A stretch of 11,435 nucleotides of DNA from JBDSRX01 sp039929105 (GCA_039929105.1 JBDSRX010000026.1:1-11435); one strand, 5' to 3'. Counted from the stretch's first letter, positions 1 through 6,617 are shown. Notes: a model not told the origin generated them from the sequence alone. Numbers and translations: made by a program.

Positions 1-275
1 CAGGTTTCTCAGAACATCAATTAGGTACAGCTATAGACTTTATGAGTGGAGATAGTGGATACGATTTTGTAAACGAATTTGATACTACAATAGCTGGTCA
101 ATGGTTAATAAATAACTCATATAAATATGGTTATGTACAATCTTATCCAGATGGACAAGATGCAATAACTGGCTATTCACACGAAGCTTGGCACTATAGA
201 TATATTGGAATACAAGCTGCAAAACAGTGGAAAGAAAGTGGTTTAACACTTATAGAATTTCTAGAGAAACAATAA
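1..275 (+). CDS. VanY-type D-alanyl-D-alanine carboxypeptidase, C-terminal part (5' end outside window)
   Basis: This is the last 90 codons of a gene that begins before the window; the first complete codon is at position 3. The family comprises zinc peptidases that remove the terminal D-alanine from peptidoglycan stem peptides outside the membrane. The fragment shows both halves of the metal site: SEHQLGTAID (fragment residues 3-12, with His5 and Asp12) and EAWHYR (61-66, with Glu61 and His64). Only the substrate-binding N-terminal half of the domain is missing, because of the window edge. By my count it is identical to the next gene at 66 of 90 aligned positions with no gaps, so the two are tandem duplicates that have diverged. 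The stop TAA is at 273-275, two bases before the next start, which implies co-transcription. Target peptide and physiological role are not visible. Confidence 0.88.
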   Translation, partial: GFSEHQLGTAIDFMSGDSGYDFVNEFDTTIAGQWLINNSYKYGYVQSYPDGQDAITGYSHEAWHYRYIGIQAAKQWKESGLTLIEFLEKQ

Positions 276-277
276 TT

Positions 278-1357
278 ATGTCTAAACATAAAGTATCTGA
301 GCATAAATATTTAAAGCCAATATTTATATTGGTATTTTGTCTATCCTTAGGATTTATTTGTACCTTCTATTTCTTTCAAAGAAACGAATCTATAGCCAGT
401 AGAATAGAGCATTTCTTTCAAATATATATAAGAGTCAGCTCCCCGAATAGTTTTATCCATAGCGACACTACAGCCCCAATTATCAGTATTAAAGAGGGCC
501 CTTTCCATACATTGCAATCTCGAATGAGTATTTCTTTAAAATCAGATGAAGAAATTACATTAACATCAACTCAAAACAAGTTAGTTTACCTAGGTGATGT
601 TGGAGTAGATAAATATTATGTTTTAGAAATAAGTGGATTGGATTTAGGAGAGAGGATAGTTGAAGCAGTTTTCCAAGATAACTTCGCAAATAAAACAACA
701 AAACAATTTGATATAGCAAGGACTCCATTAGGTTTGTCTGGAACAATACCAGAAGATTTAGATTGGCCAAATGCTACATATATTAAAGATGGCAATTCAC
801 TAACGGCACCTGCTAACAAAGGTCATAAATTGAGTTCAGATTTTCAACCAGTCAACCTAGTTAACTTAAGATCTAAAGGGTTGACTACAAATGCAGAAGA
901 ACTTCAATTAACTGGAGAAGCAGCAGAAGCTCTAGTTAAAATGACTTCCGATTTAATGGCACAGAAAGGTAAAGGTCTTATAATTGCATCTGGATATAGA
1001 TCTTACAATACTCAAGTTCAAACATATTTATACTGGGTAAGTCTTTATGGGCAAGAACATGCAGATACAATATCAGCAAGACCTGGATTCTCGGAACACC
1101 AACTTGGGACAACACTAGATTTTATGAGTCCAGATAGTGGTTACGACTTTGTAAATACATTCGATCAGACAGTAGCAGGCCAATGGCTTCTTAATAACTC
1201 ATATAAATATGGTTTTGTACAATCGTATCCTTATGGGAAATCGGATATAACTGGTTATCAGTACGAAGCATGGCACTATAGATTTATAGGAACAAACCAA
1301 GCTTTAGAATGGAAAGAAAGTGGATTAACTTTAAAGCAATATCTCGAACAACAGTAA
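278..1357 (+). CDS. Membrane-anchored VanY-type D-alanyl-D-alanine carboxypeptidase with Ig-like spacer
   Basis: 359 residues. I chose the ATG at 278, two bases after the upstream stop; an in-frame ATG at 227 would overlap the previous gene by 49 bases and put 17 charged residues before the membrane segment. Residues 14-32 form one hydrophobic helix after a basic N-terminus, so this is a signal anchor with the bulk outside the cell. Residues about 62-147 look like a bacterial Ig-like beta domain (it ends with a D-x-x-x-N-x-T turn, then alternating hydrophobics). The catalytic domain covers about 205-350: SGYRSY (238-243), SEHQLGTTLD (His274, Asp281) and EAWHYR (Glu330, His333), so the zinc ligands and general base are all present. 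It probably trims peptidoglycan pentapeptides. It is the second copy of a tandem pair. The family call is secure; the Ig-like call is tentative. Confidence 0.92.
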   Translation: MSKHKVSEHKYLKPIFILVFCLSLGFICTFYFFQRNESIASRIEHFFQIYIRVSSPNSFIHSDTTAPIISIKEGPFHTLQSRMSISLKSDEEITLTSTQNKLVYLGDVGVDKYYVLEISGLDLGERIVEAVFQDNFANKTTKQFDIARTPLGLSGTIPEDLDWPNATYIKDGNSLTAPANKGHKLSSDFQPVNLVNLRSKGLTTNAEELQLTGEAAEALVKMTSDLMAQKGKGLIIASGYRSYNTQVQTYLYWVSLYGQEHADTISARPGFSEHQLGTTLDFMSPDSGYDFVNTFDQTVAGQWLLNNSYKYGFVQSYPYGKSDITGYQYEAWHYRFIGTNQALEWKESGLTLKQYLEQQ

Positions 1358-1359
1358 CC

Positions 1360-1592
1360 TTCTTTTTTCATTTTCTTTGCCTTACTCAAAGAGAACCAAT
1401 CTAAATCTCTTCGAAGTTTTCTTCGAAAATTCTCATCGTTTATCCTGGCTCCACCTTCAATTTTGGTCCTGGTAGTATTCTAATATCGGATTGCATTACT
1501 CCGTCAGGTGACCGTTTTATAAACCTAACCACGTAAGCATTATCAACGCCAAAAATTGCGGAGTGAAAGTTATAAAAAATAGAATAATTTTC
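1360..1592 (-). pseudogene. Possible decayed or frameshifted - strand coding remnant, unidentified
   Basis: On the - strand one frame is open from 1592 down to the TAA at 1442-1440 and reads ...FGVDNAYVVRFIKRSPDG... then ILPGPK. A second frame is open from 1479 down into the end of the VanY gene and reads KIEGGARINDENF followed by RRDLDWFSLSKAKKMKKEG. One added base in the A4 run (T4 at 1461-1464 on the + strand), or a -1 slip there, joins them into one continuous protein-like sequence. No ATG precedes the first frame, and the upstream stop is at 1595-1593, so the 5' end is missing. It uses CGG and CGA arginine codons, unlike the neighbouring genes, and sits in a GC-richer patch. I do not recognise the family. 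Alternatives are chance open frames, an assembly indel in a small real gene, or a structured RNA. Confidence 0.35.
1410..1427. repeat. Small inverted repeat (7-bp stem, TTTT loop)
   Basis: TTCGAAG (1410-1416), loop TTTT, CTTCGAA (1421-1427). The stem is perfect, but no T-run follows on either strand, so it is not a convincing intrinsic terminator. It lies inside the suspected - strand coding remnant, so it may be incidental. Confidence 0.4.
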
Positions 1593-1675
1593 TTACGGAT
1601 TTATAACCATTTTTTCTGCCAAAATATAGTGCATTTCCAATTTAAAAGTGTTATTATTACTAGCGATTTAAAGAA

Positions 1676-1700
1676 AAACAAATCCAAAAAAGATTTGTTT
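1676..1700. repeat. Perfect 9-bp inverted repeat upstream of tuf
   Basis: AAACAAATC (1676-1684) and GATTTGTTT (1692-1700) are exact reverse complements around the loop CAAAAAA. Read on the - strand the stem is followed by a T-rich run, as in a weak intrinsic terminator for leftward transcription. On the + strand it ends just before the predicted tuf -35 box. The stem is AT-rich, so its stability is modest. Confidence 0.45.
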
Positions 1701-1727
1701 GCAATATGTGTCGTTATAATTTATAAT
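1699..1727 (+). promoter_or_regulatory. Candidate sigma-70-type promoter for tuf
   Basis: A -35-like TTGCAA (1699-1704), a 17-base spacer and a perfect -10 TATAAT (1722-1727). A second TATAAT lies at 1715-1720. Transcription would start near 1734, giving a leader of about 45 bases before the tuf ATG. It is the best promoter match in the gap, but -10-like sequences are common in DNA this AT-rich. Confidence 0.45.
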
Positions 1728-1777
1728 CCACATTTAGTCTTAAAGTAAATACTAATTTTATATATTACATAATAGAT

Positions 1778-2971
1778 ATGGCTGAGTTTCAAAGAACAAA
1801 ACCTCATGTAAATGTTGGTACTCTAGGACATATTGACCACGGAAAAACTACATTAACAGCAGCATTAGTTTCATATTCTCAAAGAAAAGGATGGCAAAAC
1901 TCTGGAAAGAGCTATGCAGATATCGCTAAGGGAGGAATTGCAAGAGCAGGATCAAACAAGATCGTTACTGTTGCTTCATCTCATGTTGAATACGAATCTG
2001 AAGCAAGACATTACGCTCATATCGATTGTCCAGGACATAAGGACTACATCAAGAACATGATTACTGGTGCAGCTCAAATGGATGGATCTATCTTAGTCGT
2101 ATCTGCTGCAGACGGACCAATGCCTCAAACAAAAGAGCATTTATTATTAGCAAAACAAGTTGGAGTTAAACATATTGTTGTTTTCATCAATAGATTTGAA
2201 GATGATATGGATGCTGACTTATTAGAATTAATTAAAGAAGAAGTTAAAGACTTGTTAAAGAAATATGGATACGATTCTGAAAAAGTACCATTCGTAGTTG
2301 GATCTGCTTTATATGGAACAACAGGCGAAAAAGACGGTGATACAGCAATGGCTGAATTACTAAAGGCTATGGACGATACTATCCCTCTACCAGAGAGAGA
2401 AATCGACAAACCATTCTTAATGCCAGTTGAAGATGTATTCTCAATTGAAGGAAGAGGAACAGTTGCAACAGGAAGAATTGAAAGAGGACAAGTTAAAGTT
2501 AACGATATTGTTGAACAAATCGGTTTAATGGATAACTCTAAAGAAGTTACTGTTACTGGAGTTGAAATGTTTAAGAAACAATTAACTGCAGGTCAAGCTG
2601 GAGACAATGTTGGAATTTTAATCAGAGGTATTAAGAGAGAAGATATTGAAAGAGGTCAAGTTTTAGCTGCTAAGGGTTCTATCAAACCTCATACACATGT
2701 TAAGGCTGAGATCTATGTATTATCAAAGGACGAAGGTGGAAGACATACAGGATTTGGAACAGGATATAGACCACAATTCTACATTAAGACAGCAGACGTA
2801 ACAGGAGAGATCATTCTTCCAGAAGGAACTCAATTGATTATGCCAGGAGATAATGTTGAAGTAGAAGTAAAACTAGTTACAAAGGTAGCTCTTGAAAAGG
2901 GAGTAACATTTGCAATTAGAGAAGGAGGAAGAACAGTTGGAGCAGGATTTGTTACAGATATTGTCGCATAA
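1778..2971 (+). CDS. tuf: Elongation factor Tu, divergent GTPase motifs
   Basis: 397 residues (E. coli EF-Tu has 394), colinear with EF-Tu through all three domains. EF-Tu carries aminoacyl-tRNA to the ribosomal A site as a ternary complex with GTP. Intact: P-loop GHIDHGKT (17-24), DCPGH of switch II with the catalytic His (83-87), G5 SAL (176-178), and GGRHT and GYRPQFY for tRNA binding. Changed: switch I lacks the usual RGITI, reading KIVTVASSHVEY (61-72) after an unfamiliar Gly/Ala-rich stretch, and the P-loop-to-SHVEY spacing is four residues longer than in E. coli. G4 is NRFE (138-141) where the family has NKxD. Only the effector Thr (Thr64) keeps its place. There is no Shine-Dalgarno; the leader is ATAATAGAT. 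A terminator-like hairpin follows. It is either the main EF-Tu of an unusual lineage or a paralogue. Confidence 0.96.
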   Translation: MAEFQRTKPHVNVGTLGHIDHGKTTLTAALVSYSQRKGWQNSGKSYADIAKGGIARAGSNKIVTVASSHVEYESEARHYAHIDCPGHKDYIKNMITGAAQMDGSILVVSAADGPMPQTKEHLLLAKQVGVKHIVVFINRFEDDMDADLLELIKEEVKDLLKKYGYDSEKVPFVVGSALYGTTGEKDGDTAMAELLKAMDDTIPLPEREIDKPFLMPVEDVFSIEGRGTVATGRIERGQVKVNDIVEQIGLMDNSKEVTVTGVEMFKKQLTAGQAGDNVGILIRGIKREDIERGQVLAAKGSIKPHTHVKAEIYVLSKDEGGRHTGFGTGYRPQFYIKTADVTGEIILPEGTQLIMPGDNVEVEVKLVTKVALEKGVTFAIREGGRTVGAGFVTDIVA

Positions 2972-2983
2972 GCTAGAATACAC

Positions 2984-3021
2984 AAGGGTCTTAAGGACAA
3001 ACACTTAGGACCCTTTATTAT
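2984..3021 (+). terminator. Intrinsic terminator or attenuator between tuf and rpsJ
   Basis: AAGGGTCTTAAG (2984-2995) pairs with CTTAGGACCCTT (3004-3015) over 12 positions with a single T-G wobble, around the 8-base loop GACAAACA. The tail TATTAT follows, interrupted in its T-run. It begins 13 bases after the tuf stop. I see no strong promoter in the 37 bases left before rpsJ, so it probably terminates only part of the transcripts and lowers ribosomal-protein mRNA relative to tuf. Confidence 0.7.
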
Positions 3022-3052
3022 CGAATTATTAAAAGATATTTAAAAAGTAAGT

Positions 3053-3355
3053 ATGCAAAAAATAAGAGTAAAAATAAAAGGATTTGACTTCAGAGTTGTT
3101 GATAAAGCAACCTCAGATGTTTGCAAAGCTGTAATAGACACTGGTGCTAAAATCAGAGGACCAATTCCACTACCAACTAGAAAATGGTCAGTAGCGGTAC
3201 ACAAGGGGCCTCATATTGATGCAAAGCACAAAGAACATTTCAGACTTTTCGTACATTTGAGATTACTTGATGTAATCGATTTTAATGCTAAAACAATTGA
3301 AGCTTTGACTCACATGCAATTACCAGCTGGAGTAGATGTTCAAATTAAGAATTAA
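3053..3355 (+). CDS. rpsJ: 30S ribosomal protein S10
   Basis: 100 residues (E. coli 103). S10 sits in the head of the small subunit and, in other bacteria, also pairs with NusB in antitermination. The hallmark loop RGPIPLPTRK (35-44) is present, followed by HLRLLDVID (68-76) and AGVDVQI near the C-terminus. The stretch after the loop (WSVAVHKGPHIDAKH) is shorter and more divergent than usual. It is the first gene of the S10 cluster and starts 81 bases after tuf, beyond a hairpin. The bases before its ATG (TTTAAAAAGTAAGT) hold no convincing Shine-Dalgarno. It is three bases from rplC. Confidence 0.97.
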   Translation: MQKIRVKIKGFDFRVVDKATSDVCKAVIDTGAKIRGPIPLPTRKWSVAVHKGPHIDAKHKEHFRLFVHLRLLDVIDFNAKTIEALTHMQLPAGVDVQIKN

Positions 3356-3358
3356 ACC

Positions 3359-3982
3359 ATGAAAGCAATACTAGGAAAAAAAATAGGAATGACACAAATC
3401 TATAATGAAAAAGGTTTAGCAATTCCTGCTACAGTTTTAGATGTATCTAACAATGTAATCGCAAAAAAGATAATGAAAGGAGAAACAGTTTCTCATATTG
3501 AATTAGGAAAAGATAAACAGAAGAAAGGAAATAAATCTGACTTAGGTAATTACAAAACATTAGGATTCGTTCCTACTTACAAAAGTGTTTTCACAGTTAA
3601 AGAAATAGCAGCACAAAATCTAGATTCTCTAGAGGAAGGTGCAGAGATTGATTTAAGTGCATTCACAGAAGGAGAGAAGATCGATGTTTCTGGAATTAAC
3701 AAAGGAAAAGGATGGCAAGGAGTTGTAAAGAGATGGAAATTCGCTGGTATGCCTAGAACACACGGTTCATCAGACAGAGAAAGAGCACCAGGATCTTTAG
3801 GAACAAGAACAATCCCAGGAAGAATTTTTAAAGGAAAGAAAATGGGAGGACACATGGGAACAAGATCAAAAACAATCAAGAATTTAAAAATTGCATTAGT
3901 TGATGCTGAGAATAAGTTAATTGCTGTATCTGGATCAATCCCAGGAGCAAAAGGAAGTTATTTAGTAATTAAAACAAAATAA
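3359..3982 (+). CDS. rplC: 50S ribosomal protein L3
   Basis: 207 residues (E. coli 209). L3 nucleates assembly of the large subunit and sends a long loop toward the peptidyl-transferase centre. The start MKAILGKKIGMTQIY is the typical L3 N-terminus. The loop signature is clear: INKGKGWQGVVKRW (113-126), APGSLGTRTIPGR (143-155) and KGKKMGGHMG (158-167). At the place where E. coli has GQNQTPG, with a methylated Gln, this protein has GTRTIPG, so that Gln is absent. It follows rpsJ by three bases and precedes rplD by four, which supports translational coupling within the operon. Confidence 0.97.
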   Translation: MKAILGKKIGMTQIYNEKGLAIPATVLDVSNNVIAKKIMKGETVSHIELGKDKQKKGNKSDLGNYKTLGFVPTYKSVFTVKEIAAQNLDSLEEGAEIDLSAFTEGEKIDVSGINKGKGWQGVVKRWKFAGMPRTHGSSDRERAPGSLGTRTIPGRIFKGKKMGGHMGTRSKTIKNLKIALVDAENKLIAVSGSIPGAKGSYLVIKTK

Positions 3983-3986
3983 GAAA

Positions 3987-4619
3987 ATGTTACTACCAAT
4001 TTATAACCAAAAAGCTAAGAAAGTAAAAGACGTAGAAGTATCTGACGAAATCTTTGGAGCAGATGTAAACGATTCTGTATTATCACAATACGTTTATATT
4101 TACCTAAGCAATCAAAGAGAAGGAAATGCAAATACAAAAACTAAAGCACAAGTAAGAGGAGGAGGAAAGAAACCTTTCGCACAAAAAGGAACAGGAAGAG
4201 CCAGAGCAGGATCTATTAGATCACCACTTTGGAAAGGAGGAGGACGAGCACACGGACCTAAGTCTTATGTAAATTGGAGTAAAAAAACAACAAAGCAATT
4301 TAGAGCAACAGCGCTAAGATCAGCTTTATCAAAATTACTTGCAGCAGATAAATTAAAACTAATTGATAAATTAGATGTAGTAGATTCAAAGCCTTTAACA
4401 AAACAAGCTTTAGATATTTCTACAAGCTTTGGAAACCCAAAGAAAATGACTGTAGTTACATTAGAAATGAGACCTGAATTAATAAATGCATTTTCAAATA
4501 TTGACAGACACTTTGTTAAATTAGTAGATGAAGTAAACGTTTACGATTTACTAAACGGAGGAGAAGTATTAATTGAAGAAGGAGCATTAGACTTTATTAA
4601 ACAAAGATCAAAAAGATAA
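3987..4619 (+). CDS. rplD: 50S ribosomal protein L4
   Basis: 210 residues (E. coli 201). L4 binds 23S rRNA early in assembly, and its extended loop lines the peptide exit tunnel. The loop is the Gly/Lys/Arg-rich region at about 52-92, including RGGGKKPFAQKGTGRARAG (57-75) and RSPLWKGGGRAHGPK (78-92). The flanking alpha/beta domain is normal. In E. coli L4 also represses the S10 operon through its leader; I see no leader of that kind here. Two Gly codon runs (4157-4166 and 4235-4244) create perfect internal AGGAGG sequences although the start has none. It is one base from rplW. Confidence 0.96.
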   Translation: MLLPIYNQKAKKVKDVEVSDEIFGADVNDSVLSQYVYIYLSNQREGNANTKTKAQVRGGGKKPFAQKGTGRARAGSIRSPLWKGGGRAHGPKSYVNWSKKTTKQFRATALRSALSKLLAADKLKLIDKLDVVDSKPLTKQALDISTSFGNPKKMTVVTLEMRPELINAFSNIDRHFVKLVDEVNVYDLLNGGEVLIEEGALDFIKQRSKR

Positions 4620-4620
4620 A

Positions 4621-4914
4621 ATGATGAATATAATCAAAATGCCTGTTTTAACAGAAAAATCAATAGCTAAGTATAAGGATGAAGGAAAAGCAACTTTCGA
4701 AGTTGACGTAAACTCAAATAAGAAATCTGCTGCTAAAGCATTAGAAGCTTCTTATGGAGTGTCAGTAGTAGAAGTGAAAGTAAACAGTAGAATGGGAAAG
4801 TATAAAGTAAATAGAACAAATAGAAAGTTAATTAAAAGAGAAGATAAGAAAATAATGATTTTTAAACTAGCTGACTCTAATAAAATTGATATTTTTGAAG
4901 AAGCAAGTAAATAA
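4621..4914 (+). CDS. rplW: 50S ribosomal protein L23
   Basis: 97 residues (E. coli 100). L23 lies at the peptide exit and is the docking point for trigger factor and SRP. The start is at either of two adjacent ATGs (4621 or 4624); I give the first. Residues 6-20 (KMPVLTEKSIAKYKD) match the usual L23 opening with the conserved P-x-x-TEK. The RNA-binding loop (about 57-74) reads NSRMGKYKVNRTNRK, followed by a terminal beta-strand (KKIMIFKL). The gene begins one base after the rplD stop and is followed by a 63-base gap with no gene. Confidence 0.94.
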   Translation: MMNIIKMPVLTEKSIAKYKDEGKATFEVDVNSNKKSAAKALEASYGVSVVEVKVNSRMGKYKVNRTNRKLIKREDKKIMIFKLADSNKIDIFEEASK

Positions 4915-4947
4915 GACAATTGCAAATGTTAAATTCATTCAACTTAA

Positions 4948-4964
4948 AACTAATAACTAAAAAC
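4948..4964 (+). repeat. AACTAATAACT motif, copy 1 (rplW-rplB gap)
   Basis: The 63-base gap between rplW and rplB carries AACTAATAACT (4948-4958) followed by AAAAAC. The same 11-mer recurs in the rplV-rpsC gap (6645-6655), again followed closely by an AAAAC stretch. It is low-complexity, AT-rich sequence, so chance or a shared translation-leader bias cannot be excluded. Confidence 0.35.
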
Positions 4965-4977
4965 GTATAACAAAATC

Positions 4978-5841
4978 ATGGCATTAAAGAAATTTAACCC
5001 AACAAGTGCAGGAACAAGACATGCTGTATTAATAGACAGAAGAGAACTTTCAGATGCTAAACCATTTAAGAAGTTAACTAAGTCTTTAAAAGCTCACGCA
5101 GGTAGAAATAACCTAGGTAGAATTACAGTTAGACATAGAGGAGCAGGAGTTAAGAAATTATACAGAGTTATCGATTTCAAAAGAGAAAAGTACGGAATTA
5201 CAGGAGTTGTAGAAACGGTTGAATACGATCCAAATAGAACAGCATTCATCGCATTAGTAAAATATGCAGATGGTGAAAGAAGATATATTTTATCTCCTGA
5301 CACACTAAAAGCTGGAGCTACTATCGTTAGTGGAGCTGATGCACCAATTACAATTGGAAACGCATTACCATTAAAGAATATTCCACAGGGAACTTATGTT
5401 CATGCTGTAGAAATGTGGCCAAGCAAAGGAGCTCAACTAGCAAGATCTGCTGGAACAAGCATCCAAGTTATGGGAGGAGATAAGGGATATGTTCAATTAA
5501 AAATGCCAAGTGGAGAATTAAGATTAGTAAAAGAGACATGTTTTGCAACTATTGGAACAGTAAGTAACCCAGATCAAAAGAATGTAAAAGTTGGAAAAGC
5601 AGGAAGAAATAGATTAAAGGGAATCAGACCAGGAGTTAGAGGAGTAGCCATGTCAACAAAGCACCCTCATGCTGGAGGACAAGGAAAAGGTGGTAGACAC
5701 GGAACTGGAGGACCAAAAGCAGACAGATGGGGTAACTTAGTTGGAACAAGAACAAGAAGAGGAAGACATCCAAATAACAAGTATATCGTAAGAAGAAGAC
5801 CAGAGACAAACTCATTTAAGAAAAATAAATCAATTATTTAA
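4978..5841 (+). CDS. rplB: 50S ribosomal protein L2, altered HPH loop
   Basis: 287 residues (E. coli 273), with a C-terminal extension after the usual IVRRRP. L2 is one of the largest rRNA-binding proteins, needed for subunit association and for the peptidyl-transferase centre. The fold markers are normal: GRNNLGRITVRHRG (42-55), YDPNRTA (83-89) and GVRGVAM (219-225). The conserved loop that in most bacteria reads AMNPVDHPHGGGEG here reads AMSTKHPHAGGQG (224-236). It is one residue shorter, and Asn, Asp, a Gly and the Glu are changed, while the HPH histidines (229 and 231) remain. An insertion rich in Gly/Arg follows. The start is preceded by AACAAAATC, with no Shine-Dalgarno. The family call is certain. 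Confidence 0.97.
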   Translation: MALKKFNPTSAGTRHAVLIDRRELSDAKPFKKLTKSLKAHAGRNNLGRITVRHRGAGVKKLYRVIDFKREKYGITGVVETVEYDPNRTAFIALVKYADGERRYILSPDTLKAGATIVSGADAPITIGNALPLKNIPQGTYVHAVEMWPSKGAQLARSAGTSIQVMGGDKGYVQLKMPSGELRLVKETCFATIGTVSNPDQKNVKVGKAGRNRLKGIRPGVRGVAMSTKHPHAGGQGKGGRHGTGGPKADRWGNLVGTRTRRGRHPNNKYIVRRRPETNSFKKNKSII

Positions 5842-5847
5842 AAAAAC

Positions 5848-6150
5848 ATGTCAAGAAGTTTAAAGAAAGGTCCATATATAGACAAAAAATTGAATATCAA
5901 AGTAATGAAGGCTAAGCAAACTAGCGATAAGAAGTCTATCAAGACTTGGGCAAGGGCTAGTACAATTACACCAGATATGGTTGGAATGAATTTCGATGTT
6001 CATAACGGAAAACTTTTCTTAAAGGTTTTCGTTACTGAGTCTATGGTTGGAATGAAGTTAGGAGAATTTTCTCCAACAAGAAAATTTTCTGGACATAGTA
6101 AGAAAGGAAAGATTGCTAAGACTACAGGTAGTACTGGAGGAAAAGAATAA
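5848..6150 (+). CDS. rpsS: 30S ribosomal protein S19
   Basis: 100 residues (E. coli 92). S19 forms a complex with S13 in the head of the small subunit near the A-site tRNA and the intersubunit bridge. Residues 2-9 (SRSLKKGP) are the universal opening. TWARASTITPDMVG (33-46), VHNGK (51-55), MVGMKLGEFSPTR (66-78) and GHSKKGK (82-88) cover the rest of the family core. The last dozen residues are a Gly/Thr/Lys tail. The gene starts six bases after rplB and its leader is only A-rich. Confidence 0.97.
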   Translation: MSRSLKKGPYIDKKLNIKVMKAKQTSDKKSIKTWARASTITPDMVGMNFDVHNGKLFLKVFVTESMVGMKLGEFSPTRKFSGHSKKGKIAKTTGSTGGKE

Positions 6151-6173
6151 TTTATAAAACTTATTAAGAAATC

Positions 6174-6617
6174 ATGCAAGCAGTAGCAATAATAAAAAAT
6201 GTAGGAATATCACCAAAGAAGACTAGAATCCCAGCGATGATAGTAAAAGGAATGAAGGTTGATGATGCTCTAAACACACTTAAGTTTATGCCTAAGGGTA
6301 CAGCTCCTCATGTGTATAAAGCTATTAAGAGTGCAGCTGCAAATGCTATTCAAAAACAAGCTAAATTAGAATCATTGATTGTTAGTGAAATTAGAATTGA
6401 TAAAGGTGGAAACAGAATAAAACACTATCACCCAAGAGCTAAAGGAGGAGGATACTATGGATGGATTAGAGGAAAGTCTAATATCATGGTAGTAGTATCA
6501 GATAATTCAGTAGAAGTTAAACCAACTAAAAAAAATGAAAAGAAGCTAAAGGCAACTGAAGAAAAGAAGACAGAGAAGAAAAAAGCGACTAAAACAGTTA
6601 GAAAAATTCAAGAATAA
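6174..6617 (+). CDS. rplV: 50S ribosomal protein L22 with Lys/Glu-rich C-terminal tail
   Basis: 147 residues against 110 in E. coli. L22 contacts every 23S domain, and its beta-hairpin lines the exit tunnel opposite L4. The core covers residues 1-112: ISPKKTR (12-18), the helix pair with NALQ-like ANAIQKQAKLES, the hairpin HPRAKGGGYYGWIRGKS (86-102) and MVVVSD (105-110). Residues 115-147 are a low-complexity tail rich in Lys, Glu and Thr, probably disordered and RNA-facing near the tunnel mouth. A run of GGA codons makes AGGAGGAGGA (6443-6452) four bases before an out-of-frame ATG (6457), which would be a strong false start in a Shine-Dalgarno-using cell. A 64-base gap follows. Confidence 0.96.
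   Translation: MQAVAIIKNVGISPKKTRIPAMIVKGMKVDDALNTLKFMPKGTAPHVYKAIKSAAANAIQKQAKLESLIVSEIRIDKGGNRIKHYHPRAKGGGYYGWIRGKSNIMVVVSDNSVEVKPTKKNEKKLKATEEKKTEKKKATKTVRKIQE

Larger units (their letters stand above)
1358..1777. other. 420-base gap between the VanY pair and tuf
   Basis: No intact gene is convincing here. In order it holds a T-rich stretch after the VanY stop with no clear intrinsic terminator, a 7-bp hairpin (1410-1427), a patch at about 1441-1560 of roughly 40-43% G+C that stands out from its surroundings and reads on the - strand as a decayed coding fragment, a 9-bp hairpin (1676-1700), and a promoter-like sequence (1699-1727) before tuf. I found no tRNA-like cloverleaf or T-arm. Confidence 0.7.

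Noticed and set aside
227..277. Upstream ATG at 227 for the second VanY gene
   Set aside because: It would overlap the first VanY gene by 49 bases and place a charged 17-residue segment before the signal anchor. The ATG at 278 gives a normal N-terminus.
1563..1748. A 61-codon + strand open frame in the gap before tuf
   Set aside because: It has no recognisable motif, spans the hairpin and the tuf promoter, and is rich in Ile, Lys and Phe as expected of random AT-rich DNA.
2125..2409. Long - strand open frames opposite tuf, rplC, rplB, rpsC and rplX
   Set aside because: They mirror conserved genes in other frames and their translations show no domain features.
1778..2971. Alternative reading of tuf as SelB, IF2 or another translational GTPase
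   Set aside because: Domains II and III match EF-Tu in length and motifs with no extra domains, and the gene lies directly before rpsJ as EF-Tu often does.
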